A DNA stretch of 37,358 nt. It comes from a virus. The stretch is taken from the IMG/VR virus record IMGVR_UViG_3300010413_000090, positions 1 through 37,358 of that record; one strand, given 5' to 3'. The notes under the pieces were generated by a model that saw only the letters and a list, made by a program, of their open reading frames with translations, did no database searches and was not told the DNA's origin. The position numbers and the translations under genes were made by a program. Below are positions 30,337 through 37,358 of the stretch, one piece after another. Position 1 is the first letter of the stretch. Every line of letters starts with the position of its first letter.

Positions 30337-31433
30337 TGCCAGACGAGAACACTGAGAAGCTAAACGAACTGTTTAACTCTCTGTCCAAGGCGCTCAAGAA
30401 AGACGAACACGCCGATATCGTAGGGGATGATATCCACCTTAGGAGCTTCGTCCCTTACGGTATTCGGTCTTTGCCTTGTATTGACATCGCCTTGGGCAGG
30501 CCAGGAATACCTGTCGGTAAAGTGGTGGAGCTGTATGGTTGGGAGGGATGCGGTAAGACTACTCTTGCTCTTCACTTGGTAGCAATAGTCCAACAGATGG
30601 GAGGTGCTGCGCTCTGGATAGATGCAGAGAATGCACTAGACGAGTACAGAGCTGCTCAGATTGGAGTAAATACACAAAAGCCACACTTCATTACTGCTGA
30701 GTGTGAGACAATCGAAGGAATAATCCGGACGCAGGAGAAGACACTAGACAATCTTCAAGAAATAAACTACACGAAGCCATTCATCATCGTCACAGATTCG
30801 GTAACTGCTGTGTCTACTGAAGCTGCGCTGCGTGATGACTTCAAGGACGAACAGAGACCAGGACATGAGGCAAAGCAGATTCGTGCTGGGCTGAAGAGAC
30901 TGTGCTACCGACTTGCTGAGTGCAAGGTTCCTTCTGTATTCATCAATCACAATGTCGCGAAGATAACCAGGTTCCCTGGAAGCGACAGGGTATCTGCTGG
31001 TGGTCACGGGATAAAGTTCTGGGCTGCTGTGCGTATCGAGCTTGCGAAGGTTATGGATCTTCGCAAGAAGGTGATGGGAGATTCTGTGCGCTATGGGCAG
31101 AGAGTCAAATTCACCGTGCAGAAGAACAAGGTTGGTGAGCTTGCCAGGCAGTCGTTCGAGTGCAATCTCAGGAACGACATAGGCTTTGATGTCGAAGATA
31201 ACTTACTGGATGCCTGTCGCTGGGCTGGCATGGTCACACGACCAGCCTCAGCGAAAGATACAGAGGCTTCCACTATCTACACATTCACTATTGGTGAAGA
31301 GACAACAAAGTTCAAGAGGGATGAGTGGCCTGGGATTGTTCAAGACCTTGGAGGCATGGAGAAGGTATGGGATCTCATGGCTGACAGGGCCAGCTACGAA
31401 GGAATCCTTAAACCGTATGGAGTTGAGCTATGA
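30336..31433 (+). CDS. recA: RecA/UvsX-like recombinase, 365 aa
   Basis: Walker A is GWEGCGKT (about 68-75), preceded by the RecA-type VPYGIRSLPCIDIALG; Walker B is IIVTDSV near 150. FINHNVAKITRFPGSDRVSAGGHGIKF corresponds to the L2/DNA-binding region, with AGG.gikf typical of RecA. The protein forms filaments on single-stranded DNA and drives strand exchange, here for recombination-dependent replication with the SSB and SbcCD-like nuclease. GTG at 30336 shares one base with the previous stop. RecA versus UvsX naming is a matter of family taste. Confidence 0.95.
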   Translation: MPDENTEKLNELFNSLSKALKKDEHADIVGDDIHLRSFVPYGIRSLPCIDIALGRPGIPVGKVVELYGWEGCGKTTLALHLVAIVQQMGGAALWIDAENALDEYRAAQIGVNTQKPHFITAECETIEGIIRTQEKTLDNLQEINYTKPFIIVTDSVTAVSTEAALRDDFKDEQRPGHEAKQIRAGLKRLCYRLAECKVPSVFINHNVAKITRFPGSDRVSAGGHGIKFWAAVRIELAKVMDLRKKVMGDSVRYGQRVKFTVQKNKVGELARQSFECNLRNDIGFDVEDNLLDACRWAGMVTRPASAKDTEASTIYTFTIGEETTKFKRDEWPGIVQDLGGMEKVWDLMADRASYEGILKPYGVEL

Positions 31434-31720
31434 ACGACATTCTAAAATGGGCGCTAATCGTTATGTTTCTTGGTTTCGCATGGAAGGTAAGCGCAGATGA
31501 CTCGATGCCGAGGCTTCAGTTCACGCCTCAGAACTATGAGTCACTGACGCCTCCCGCAACACAGACGTTCACTGACATCGTGACTCCTGGGTCCCCCAGC
31601 ATCAGCCATGATGCAGGTGCTTGCGCTGGTACTTGGACTGTAGAGACCTATACTATGCCGTCTCTTGATGACAAGACCGACCCCGTGGTTGTTGTTACTA
31701 CGGTGACCTGCAACCAGTGA
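31430..31720 (+). CDS. Secreted protein with signal peptide, 96 aa
   Basis: ATG at 31430 overlaps the RecA stop (ATGA). The N-terminus MNDILKWALIVMFLGFAWKV, then SADD, is a signal peptide with cleavage likely after SA near residue 22. The mature part is short, Thr/Pro-rich (PPATQTFTDIVTPGSP), with two cysteines. No family is recognised. It is odd to find an exported protein between recombination genes. Confidence 0.7.
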   Translation: MNDILKWALIVMFLGFAWKVSADDSMPRLQFTPQNYESLTPPATQTFTDIVTPGSPSISHDAGACAGTWTVETYTMPSLDDKTDPVVVVTTVTCNQ

Positions 31721-32784
31721 AGATAGGAATCATATCTGACATACACTTTCATCTCTGGCGGTATGGCGCAACAGTCAACGCCTACGGGATAAACAGTAGG
31801 CTGTGGGACCAGTGGGCTGTCCTCAGGCAGTTCATCAAGTACTGCGAAGACAATGACATAGGTCATGTCGTCATTACTGGTGATGTGTTTCATACGCACA
31901 ACAACGTCCCAACACAGGTGCTGTATGTAGTGAATGAAGTGTTGTCTGAATTCCCAGGCGACATGGACATCACAGTGATTGCCGGGAACCATGACTTGGA
32001 GAGCAAGAACAGCAGGATCTCCAGCCTGTCGTGGATGCGGCGTAGGGTACGATTGATAACATCATTCGGTAGGTGGACTGCTGATGGCGTCAAGTTTCTG
32101 GGGATAGGCTATACGAACGACAAGCATCACCTTCAATCTTGTCTGTCGGAAGCCAGTGGCAGGATCGCATTCGTGCACCAGGGGGTAGCTGGTGAGTCGC
32201 TAGGAAATGGATTCGTCCTAAAGGATGAGGTCCTACATCCCAGCATGATACCAGACGACGTTGTTCACTGCTTCGCTGGCCACTATCACGACAGGAAGTT
32301 TGTTACTCCAAAGCTGACTATCGTTGGTGCCGCCATGCAGCACACCAGAGGGGATGCAGGTACCGATAGAGGGTGGATCGTATACGATACCGACACTGGC
32401 AACATCACTCCGGTGCTGAGCGTCCACCCTAGGTTCATTGACCTAAACTTTCATGGTACTTCGACTCCACTTGCGGATCTTCCAAAGTCCTACCTAGAGG
32501 ATCTTCCAAAGTCCTACCTAGAAGGAAACTTTGTTAGGGCTGTAAACTTTGTTGGAGATGCTTCGAAGCTTTACGACTACATTGTCAGAGATAAGAAGGC
32601 CAGAGTCCTAGAGATACAGCCACAGGCCATGGAGGAGCGTCAAAAGATTGATGAAGAGGTAAAGGGGCTCACCGCCATTGATGCAGTGAACAAAGTCAAG
32701 GACGGCCTAGACAGTAGAAGGCAAGCAGTGGCTGTCGAGATAGTGGAAAATACATATGAAGTTGCTGAGCCTGAAAATAAATAA
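31717..32784 (+). CDS. sbcD: SbcD/Mre11-like nuclease subunit (T4 gp47-like), 355 aa
   Basis: GTG at 31717 overlaps the previous stop (GTGA). The Mre11 phosphoesterase motifs appear in order: SDIHFH (residues 7-12), VVITGDVFHT, VIAGNHD, VHQG and GHYHDRK. A tandem repeat of DLPKSYLE lies near residue 255. The protein pairs with the SbcC-like ATPase encoded next, as nuclease for double-strand ends and host DNA breakdown. The C-terminal helical part would bind the partner. Overlaps the SbcC gene by 29 nt. Confidence 0.93.
   Translation: MKIGIISDIHFHLWRYGATVNAYGINSRLWDQWAVLRQFIKYCEDNDIGHVVITGDVFHTHNNVPTQVLYVVNEVLSEFPGDMDITVIAGNHDLESKNSRISSLSWMRRRVRLITSFGRWTADGVKFLGIGYTNDKHHLQSCLSEASGRIAFVHQGVAGESLGNGFVLKDEVLHPSMIPDDVVHCFAGHYHDRKFVTPKLTIVGAAMQHTRGDAGTDRGWIVYDTDTGNITPVLSVHPRFIDLNFHGTSTPLADLPKSYLEDLPKSYLEGNFVRAVNFVGDASKLYDYIVRDKKARVLEIQPQAMEERQKIDEEVKGLTAIDAVNKVKDGLDSRRQAVAVEIVENTYEVAEPENK
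32476..32523 (+). repeat. In-frame tandem duplication, 24 bp x 2, inside the SbcD gene
   Basis: The 24 bases from 32476 to 32499 recur at 32500-32523 with one difference (last base). They encode DLPKSYLE twice. The near-identity suggests a recent slippage event; the frame is kept. Confidence 0.9.
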
Positions 32785-34462
32785 CCTGTTCAGCATAGGA
32801 GAGGCAACTCTTGACCTTGATGAAATTGGACTCGTTTTGGTCACGGGCTTCTCGCTTGATGAGGGGTCGCAGAACGGATCCGGAAAGTCGTCGCTCACAA
32901 CCAAGGCCATTACCTGGGGTCTATTTGGTGCAGCTCCACCTGGGGTCAGGCTGGATGATGTCGCAAACAGACACACGGATGGTAAGGCAGAAGTAGAGAT
33001 AGAGTACGTTGGAGTCGATGGCAAGCACTGGAAGATAAGCCGCTCACGAAGACCGGCCTCCCTTAAGCTGTGGGTGGAGAAGGAGGAGTGGTGTGACGTT
33101 TCTGGAAAGGATGTCAGGGAAACACAAGACAGGATAAACTCCTCTCTTGGTAGAGACCTGACAACCTTCTCGCAGTGTGAGATTTTTGGGCACGGAAGAT
33201 CATCCAACTTTCCTGACCTCACACCGTCGGAGCAGAAGAATCTTCTTGAGAGCATCCTTCCATTCGCAGAGCTTGAGGTATGGGAGAACAGGGCTAAGGA
33301 ACATTTAGGTAACGTTACCAAGCTGATATCCAAGCATGAGGCAGAACTTAAAGGCTGTCAACGTGAGCTGAAAGCCATGCAGGAGCAGCTAGACGAAACA
33401 AAATCTTCTGCAAGCTACCACACCTCTCTGATGGCGAATGATAGGGTGGCGCTGCTCAACAAGATAAAGACAGAGCAGAGCAAGTGTGCCAGCATGACCA
33501 TAGAGCAGGCTGAGGAGAACTTTGAGCTAGTACAGGATAAGCTCAATGAGGCTATTGCACTCAAGCGAAGTTGGGAAGACAAGGTTAATGCGATAGCAGC
33601 CAAGCCAAGACTACCAGCATCTGGCAGCCCCTGTCCAACGTGTGGATCAATCGTTGGCGAGGACGCAGACAAGATGAATGAAGAGATAAACGATGAAATG
33701 ATTGCGGCACAAAGTTCCGTGTCACTAGCCACGAACTACTACAATCATTGGAGCGACCGCGTCAACGAGTTCCGAGAGATGCTCAGGGCAGCCCATAGGG
33801 TTAGTACGTACAAAGGTGAGCTTGAAAAGCTAGACCGTGACAACCCATTCGTTGGTAGAATAAAGAAGCTATCAGATAGAGTTGAGGCGCTAAGGAAAGA
33901 GGAAGAGACCACAGCCGATTACGTCAACCAGCTTAGAGAAGAAAGGAAACATTTGTCCTTTTGGGTCCAGATGTTCTCAAAGGATCTAAAGCTGATGTTC
34001 GTCAATGAGGCAGCGCCGTACCTCCAGAGCAGGATAAACCATCACTTGGCGCATCTTGGCAACCCGCAGATCAGTGTAGAAATAGGGACAGTAAAGGAAC
34101 TTTCCACTGGGACGAAAGACGAGCTGGACTTCAGGGTGTGGTCAACCACAGGAGGATTAGGATACCATGCTCTGTCTGGAGGGGAGCAGCAGGTTGTCCG
34201 GTTCGCCACTGGTCTTGGCCTGTCTGACCTTGCAGCCACACAGGCCGTAGGCGACTCCAGTCTACTGATTCTAGATGAACCATTCACCAGGTTGGACCCA
34301 CGGAACTTTGAGGCAGTCGTCAACTACCTTACCGGTGACCTCGGCAAGCAGCGTTCAACAATACTTTTGATATCGAATGATGTCTCTCTGATGTCATTGG
34401 TGCCTAACAGAGTTCATGTTGTAAAGGAAAGGGGAGTTACCAGAGTTGAAGAGGCAGATTAG
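32756..34462 (+). CDS. sbcC: SbcC/Rad50-like ATPase (T4 gp46-like), 568 aa
   Basis: The N-terminus (MKLLSLKINNLFSIGEATLD) and Walker A (NGSGKSSL near 39-46) are of the SMC/Rad50 type. Coiled-coil arms flank a zinc hook, CPTC, near residue 293. The second ATPase half has the signature LSGGEQQ (near 471) and Walker B LLILDEP (near 503). It is a short Rad50, as in phages (gp46). It works with the SbcD-like protein on double-strand breaks. ATG at 32756 lies inside the SbcD gene. Confidence 0.95.
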   Translation: MKLLSLKINNLFSIGEATLDLDEIGLVLVTGFSLDEGSQNGSGKSSLTTKAITWGLFGAAPPGVRLDDVANRHTDGKAEVEIEYVGVDGKHWKISRSRRPASLKLWVEKEEWCDVSGKDVRETQDRINSSLGRDLTTFSQCEIFGHGRSSNFPDLTPSEQKNLLESILPFAELEVWENRAKEHLGNVTKLISKHEAELKGCQRELKAMQEQLDETKSSASYHTSLMANDRVALLNKIKTEQSKCASMTIEQAEENFELVQDKLNEAIALKRSWEDKVNAIAAKPRLPASGSPCPTCGSIVGEDADKMNEEINDEMIAAQSSVSLATNYYNHWSDRVNEFREMLRAAHRVSTYKGELEKLDRDNPFVGRIKKLSDRVEALRKEEETTADYVNQLREERKHLSFWVQMFSKDLKLMFVNEAAPYLQSRINHHLAHLGNPQISVEIGTVKELSTGTKDELDFRVWSTTGGLGYHALSGGEQQVVRFATGLGLSDLAATQAVGDSSLLILDEPFTRLDPRNFEAVVNYLTGDLGKQRSTILLISNDVSLMSLVPNRVHVVKERGVTRVEEAD

Positions 34463-34473
34463 GAGGTAGCGAC

Positions 34474-34680
34474 TTGGGGCGAATAGAGGAACAAGCAAAC
34501 GAAGATGCCAAGTTCCTGTACAAGAGGCTTGGGATAAAAGGTGATGTTGACGAAGGTATCGTCGAGTTGCTAGCACAGATACGTGCTGAGTCCATGGTAG
34601 ATGGCATGAGATGGTTTGCCGAGGCTTTGGCTGAATCTATTGGGGAAGCACCACTAGAGAATGACGGAGAGCAGCAGTGA
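34474..34680 (+). CDS. Hypothetical protein, 68 aa
   Basis: TTG at 34474 is the likely start because AGGAGG lies 8 nt upstream. The protein is helical and acidic (VDEGIVELLAQIRAESM...WFAEALAESIGE). Its stop overlaps the GTG of the ClpP-like gene by four bases. No family is recognised. Confidence 0.65.
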   Translation: MGRIEEQANEDAKFLYKRLGIKGDVDEGIVELLAQIRAESMVDGMRWFAEALAESIGEAPLENDGEQQ

Positions 34681-35342
34681 CAGTGGAATTGCCACAAGTA
34701 GAGGTTCAGAGTCTTTTCTCCCATGGCATAGACTTCTACGAGAGAAGGATATATCTTACTGGTGCGATAACCGAAGAGGTGTCGTCCAATCTGGTGCGTT
34801 CATTGCATCTCATGTCCAGGATCAGCGACCCCATAGAGATAGTTGTTCAGTCCTATGGAGGTGATCTCTGTGCGATGTTCGCCATCTATGATGCCATACA
34901 AATCATCAATAGCGAGGCGTCACCAATCCACACAGTAGGGACAGGAGAGGTGTCTTCGGCTGCCCTGATCATTTTGTCATGCGGCCGTACCAGGTCAGCT
35001 ACAAAGAACACGTACGCCATGGCCCACACGGCCTCGTCTGACGTTCAGGAGAACTACGCTCACACCGTACTATCAGGAGCCAGGGCTACAGATGATATGA
35101 ACCAGAGGATGTGGGAGCTGCTGGCCCAGCATACCTTTCTATCCGCTAAGCAGTGGAGTGACGAGGCCAAGAATCTTGGCGAGGTGTGGATGACGGCAGA
35201 TGAACTAAAAGAGCGTGGGGTAATAGATGACATCATAGAGCCAAAGTGCCCCCCTAAGAAGCCTGTAAGACCTAGGAGTAAAAGTGCAGCCACAGTCAAG
35301 AAAAGCAAAAGGGCGAAAACTTCAGGCGTTCGTAAGAGATAG
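34677..35342 (+). CDS. ClpP-like serine protease, 221 aa
   Basis: RRIYLTGAITEEVSSNLVRS and IEIVVQSYGGDLCAMFAIYD match the ClpP/crotonase fold start (..G.I....a......L....I.l.inSpGG......aiyD). GEVSSAALIILSCG holds the expected nucleophile Ser near residue 94; the following AMAHT supplies His near 115. The Asp may lie in MTADELKERGVIDD. A basic tail (PRSKSAATVKKSKRAKTSG) extends beyond the usual end and overlaps the next gene by 59 nt. Phage ClpP-like proteins often serve as capsid maturation proteases. GTG start at 34677. Confidence 0.85.
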   Translation: MTVELPQVEVQSLFSHGIDFYERRIYLTGAITEEVSSNLVRSLHLMSRISDPIEIVVQSYGGDLCAMFAIYDAIQIINSEASPIHTVGTGEVSSAALIILSCGRTRSATKNTYAMAHTASSDVQENYAHTVLSGARATDDMNQRMWELLAQHTFLSAKQWSDEAKNLGEVWMTADELKERGVIDDIIEPKCPPKKPVRPRSKSAATVKKSKRAKTSGVRKR

Positions 35343-35649
35343 GTTGACTGAGGTCTTTGGGCTGGAAGAAGGAGATGTCGAGAGCAGGCCATCAGGCTCA
35401 CCAGGCACCGACATCATGATGAGCGCAAAGGCAAGGAAGAAGATAGGTGTCAGCTTCGAGTGCAAGAACACTACAGGCACACCATCACGTAGTCAGTTGG
35501 AGCAGTCCAGGGCCAACAAGATCCCTGGTACCTTAGCTGGAGTTGTTTGGAAACCACGTGGCCATCGGTATGATAAGTCGCTTGTAATCTTCGACTTCGA
35601 TGAGTTCATAGCGTGGGTTAAAGAAAGGACAGATAATGTCGCTGATTGA
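35284..35649 (+). CDS. PD-(D/E)XK-type nuclease, Holliday-junction-resolvase-like, 121 aa
   Basis: GTG at 35284 has TAGGAG 6 nt upstream, inside the end of the ClpP-like gene. KGRKLQAFVRDRLTEVFG, then GSPGTDIMM and VSFECKN, is the G.(x)D...ExK core of the PD-(D/E)XK fold (Asp near 42, Glu-Cys-Lys near 59-61). This small layout suits a resolvase-like enzyme that cuts branched DNA before packaging. Exact activity is inferred. Confidence 0.8.
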   Translation: MQPQSRKAKGRKLQAFVRDRLTEVFGLEEGDVESRPSGSPGTDIMMSAKARKKIGVSFECKNTTGTPSRSQLEQSRANKIPGTLAGVVWKPRGHRYDKSLVIFDFDEFIAWVKERTDNVAD

Positions 35650-36625
35650 TACGAAAGAGCAGGCGAAGCGAAAGCTTCTTAACAAGGCAAATGTTCACTC
35701 CGTTGGTATCGGACGTAAGAATGGTACTGGCGATCTGTGTGTTGTGGTAAGTGTGGACCAGAAGGTTCCGCTTGAGGAACTCAAGCGTAGCGACCGAGTC
35801 CCCAAGACTCTAGGCAACTACAAGACAGACGTCGTTGTGAAGCCGAAATTTCGTCTTTACGAAAACACAGGAAGGATGCGCCCAGCGCAGCCAGGATTGT
35901 CCATCGGGCACAAGGATATCACTGCTGGGACGTTTGGTTGCGTGGTTGAGGACAACGAGACTGGTGCGTGGCTGATTCTCAGCAACAATCACGTGCTGGC
36001 AAATGTCAACCAGGCAGAGGTCGGAGATGAGATCCTACAGCCCGGTGCACACGATGGTGGTACGGTTCCCGATGATGTGATTGGCACGCTTGAGCCGTTC
36101 GTCCCCATCGTCATGGGTAATGCCACGCCCGCAACCTGTCCGATCGCTGGCATGATCACGGACATCCTCAATGGCATGGCCAGGTTCCTTGGATCCAAGG
36201 TATACCTGTCGGCCCTTGAGGAGAACGAGGACACCAACCTGTTCGACGCAGCCCTCGCTAGGCCAATAGACCAGAGTGAGATATCCCCAGAGATTCTTGA
36301 ACTCGGGGTTCCAACGGGCTATGGCATTACGGGAGTAGGTGAGTTCGTAAAGAAGAAAGGAAGGACTTCTGATTATTCGGAAGGAACAGTCGAGCAGGTA
36401 AACGTTACAATCCAGGTACAGATGGATGAGTATGGCCTTAGCTATGCTGTCTTTGAGGATCAGGTTCTTTCTGACATTCATAGCGAGCCAGGAGACTCTG
36501 GATCTGCTATACTCAACGCCAACAACGAAGTCGTCGGTCTGCTGTTTGCTGGTGGTGATGGAACTACTGCCTTCTGCAGGATAGACCATATCCTTAGTGC
36601 CTACAATGTAAAGATTGTAACATGA
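35636..36625 (+). CDS. Trypsin-fold serine protease, 329 aa
   Basis: The triad is seen as SNNHVLAN (His near 118), FDAALARP (Asp near 203) and EPGDSGSAIL (Ser near 287), with spacing and motif wording of chymotrypsin-like proteases. The first 80 residues (VHSVGIGRKNGTGDLCVVV) resemble the pro-domain of bacterial S1-type proteases. No signal peptide is visible, so it probably acts inside the cell or in the virion. The target is unknown. It lies beside a ClpP-like protease; ATG at 35636 overlaps the previous gene by 14 nt. Confidence 0.85.
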   Translation: MSLIDTKEQAKRKLLNKANVHSVGIGRKNGTGDLCVVVSVDQKVPLEELKRSDRVPKTLGNYKTDVVVKPKFRLYENTGRMRPAQPGLSIGHKDITAGTFGCVVEDNETGAWLILSNNHVLANVNQAEVGDEILQPGAHDGGTVPDDVIGTLEPFVPIVMGNATPATCPIAGMITDILNGMARFLGSKVYLSALEENEDTNLFDAALARPIDQSEISPEILELGVPTGYGITGVGEFVKKKGRTSDYSEGTVEQVNVTIQVQMDEYGLSYAVFEDQVLSDIHSEPGDSGSAILNANNEVVGLLFAGGDGTTAFCRIDHILSAYNVKIVT

Positions 36626-37358
36626 GTAAGCCTAGATTGATACTGTGGGACCTTGAGACCACTAACCTAAATTCTAATATTGGACACATTGTTAGCTGTG
36701 GCTGGAAGGTTTATGGTGAGAAGGAAGTCCACGTACTCAAGATAGAAGATTACGAACTGTTTGATGACGACCCAACTGACGACTACGCTCTCGTAAAAGA
36801 GGCTGGTGAGGTACTAGGTAAGGCCGATGGGTGGGTCACTTGGTATGGCTGTGTAGCCCCAGACCAGAGGATACTAACAGAGAATCTAAAGTGGGTACCA
36901 GCACGGCAACTACGTGTCGGTGATAGATTGGTTGGGTTCGACGAGAATCCCCCATCCAAAGGTCTAACTAGAAAATACTGTTCCTCAGAAGTCACCTTTG
37001 CGGTGCCGGTCAACAAGGATATGGTGCGTATAGAACTATCAGATGGAACAAATCTGAGAGTCAGCTCTGACCATCCGTATCTAATCCCAAACTCTGGTGG
37101 AAACAGGGCGAATTGGCATTGGGTTAACGCATCCGATCTAAAACCAGGAACTACCCTCACACGAATCCTCCCAGTATGGGATCCAATCAAGAGCTATGAT
37201 GCTGGGTATGTTGCTGGTATGTTGGATGGTGAGGGTTACGTCTCGCAGTTCCAGACAGGCAGAACGGCTCTCACTAGAGTAGCAATGTCCCAGAAATCAA
37301 ACAAGGCTCTAGATAAAGTACTAGAGGTATTGGACAGCTATGCTGTCTCGTACAAGGT
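36622..37358 (+). CDS. DEDD 3'-5' exonuclease interrupted by a LAGLIDADG intein, 3'-truncated
   Basis: ATG at 36622 overlaps the upstream stop (ATGA) and the frame stays open to the window end. Residues 1-76 are an exonuclease start: LILWDLETTNL (the DxE motif) and KADGWVTWYG, the segment before the next catalytic Asp. At Cys77 (base 36850) the sequence turns into an intein: CVAPDQRILTENLKWVPARQ with LRVGDRLVGFDE (block A), then LRVSSDHPYLIP (block B with His). AGYVAGMLDGEGYVS (near base 37200) is a LAGLIDADG homing-endonuclease motif. The intein C-terminus and the rest of the exonuclease lie outside the window. Confidence 0.88.
   Translation, partial: MSKPRLILWDLETTNLNSNIGHIVSCGWKVYGEKEVHVLKIEDYELFDDDPTDDYALVKEAGEVLGKADGWVTWYGCVAPDQRILTENLKWVPARQLRVGDRLVGFDENPPSKGLTRKYCSSEVTFAVPVNKDMVRIELSDGTNLRVSSDHPYLIPNSGGNRANWHWVNASDLKPGTTLTRILPVWDPIKSYDAGYVAGMLDGEGYVSQFQTGRTALTRVAMSQKSNKALDKVLEVLDSYAVSYK

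Noticed and set aside
32476-32523. The tandem repeat in the SbcD gene as a frameshift or sequencing error
   Set aside because: It is exactly 24 bp, keeps the frame and is followed by intact coding sequence.
1-37358. CRISPR array, insertion sequence, integrase or attachment site
   Set aside because: No regularly spaced repeats, no transposase or integrase motif and no terminal repeats were seen; the only long direct repeat is the 63-bp purine tract. The tRNA at 6101 is not paired with an integrase.

Overview
The window is a stretch of a tailed double-stranded DNA bacteriophage genome (or a very phage-like element). Every supportable gene lies on the + strand. Genes are tightly packed, with ATGA, GTGA or TGATG stop/start overlaps, purine-rich Shine-Dalgarno sites and frequent GTG starts. 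Most of the recognisable proteins are phage replication, recombination and regulatory proteins. No capsid, tail or terminase gene is visible, so this is an early/middle (replication) arm. The host cannot be named from the sequence; signal peptides and Shine-Dalgarno sites only say that it is bacterial.

Layout. 1-2850: a 5'-truncated metallophosphoesterase, small membrane and zinc-ribbon proteins, and an alarmone-hydrolase-like HD protein. 2851-6197: the most remarkable part. A full-length Ro60-like (TROVE + VWA) RNA-binding protein is followed by a non-coding stretch that folds into four tandem Y-RNA-like molecules and ends in a strong intrinsic terminator. A radical SAM protein and an unusual tRNA come next. 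6210-13014: hypothetical genes, a DUF932 protein, a MoxR AAA+ ATPase and its metallopeptidase/VWA partner. 13026-16719: a divergent sigma-70-like factor, two HNH-type genes and small coiled-coil or zinc-binding proteins. 16817-22007: SF2 helicase, DnaB-like replicative helicase, GP88-like protein and ATP-dependent DNA ligase. 22008-24054: structured non-coding DNA, a secreted protein, a SLOG-like protein and a repeat-rich AT-rich region that could be a replication origin. 24055-28214: primase and a UDG-DNA polymerase I fusion. 28262-34462: possible recombination mediator, gp32-like SSB, RecA/UvsX, and SbcD/SbcC (gp47/gp46)-like nuclease. 34474-37358: ClpP-like protease, PD-(D/E)XK nuclease, trypsin-fold protease and a DEDD exonuclease interrupted by an intein that runs off the end of the window.

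How the parts fit. Helicases, primase, polymerase, ligase, SSB, RecA, SbcCD and a resolvase-like nuclease make a nearly self-sufficient replication-recombination set. Three gene blocks of this set are preceded by the same two-part motif (AAAGTAA, exactly 15 nt, AATAAGGTATTAT). This is probably a phage-specific promoter and may be read by the sigma-like factor encoded in the window. The Ro60/Y-RNA locus is the best candidate for an unusual system: a virus that carries both the Ro protein and a set of several minimal Y RNAs. Two of these RNAs share an almost identical core but have different, still complementary, outer stems.
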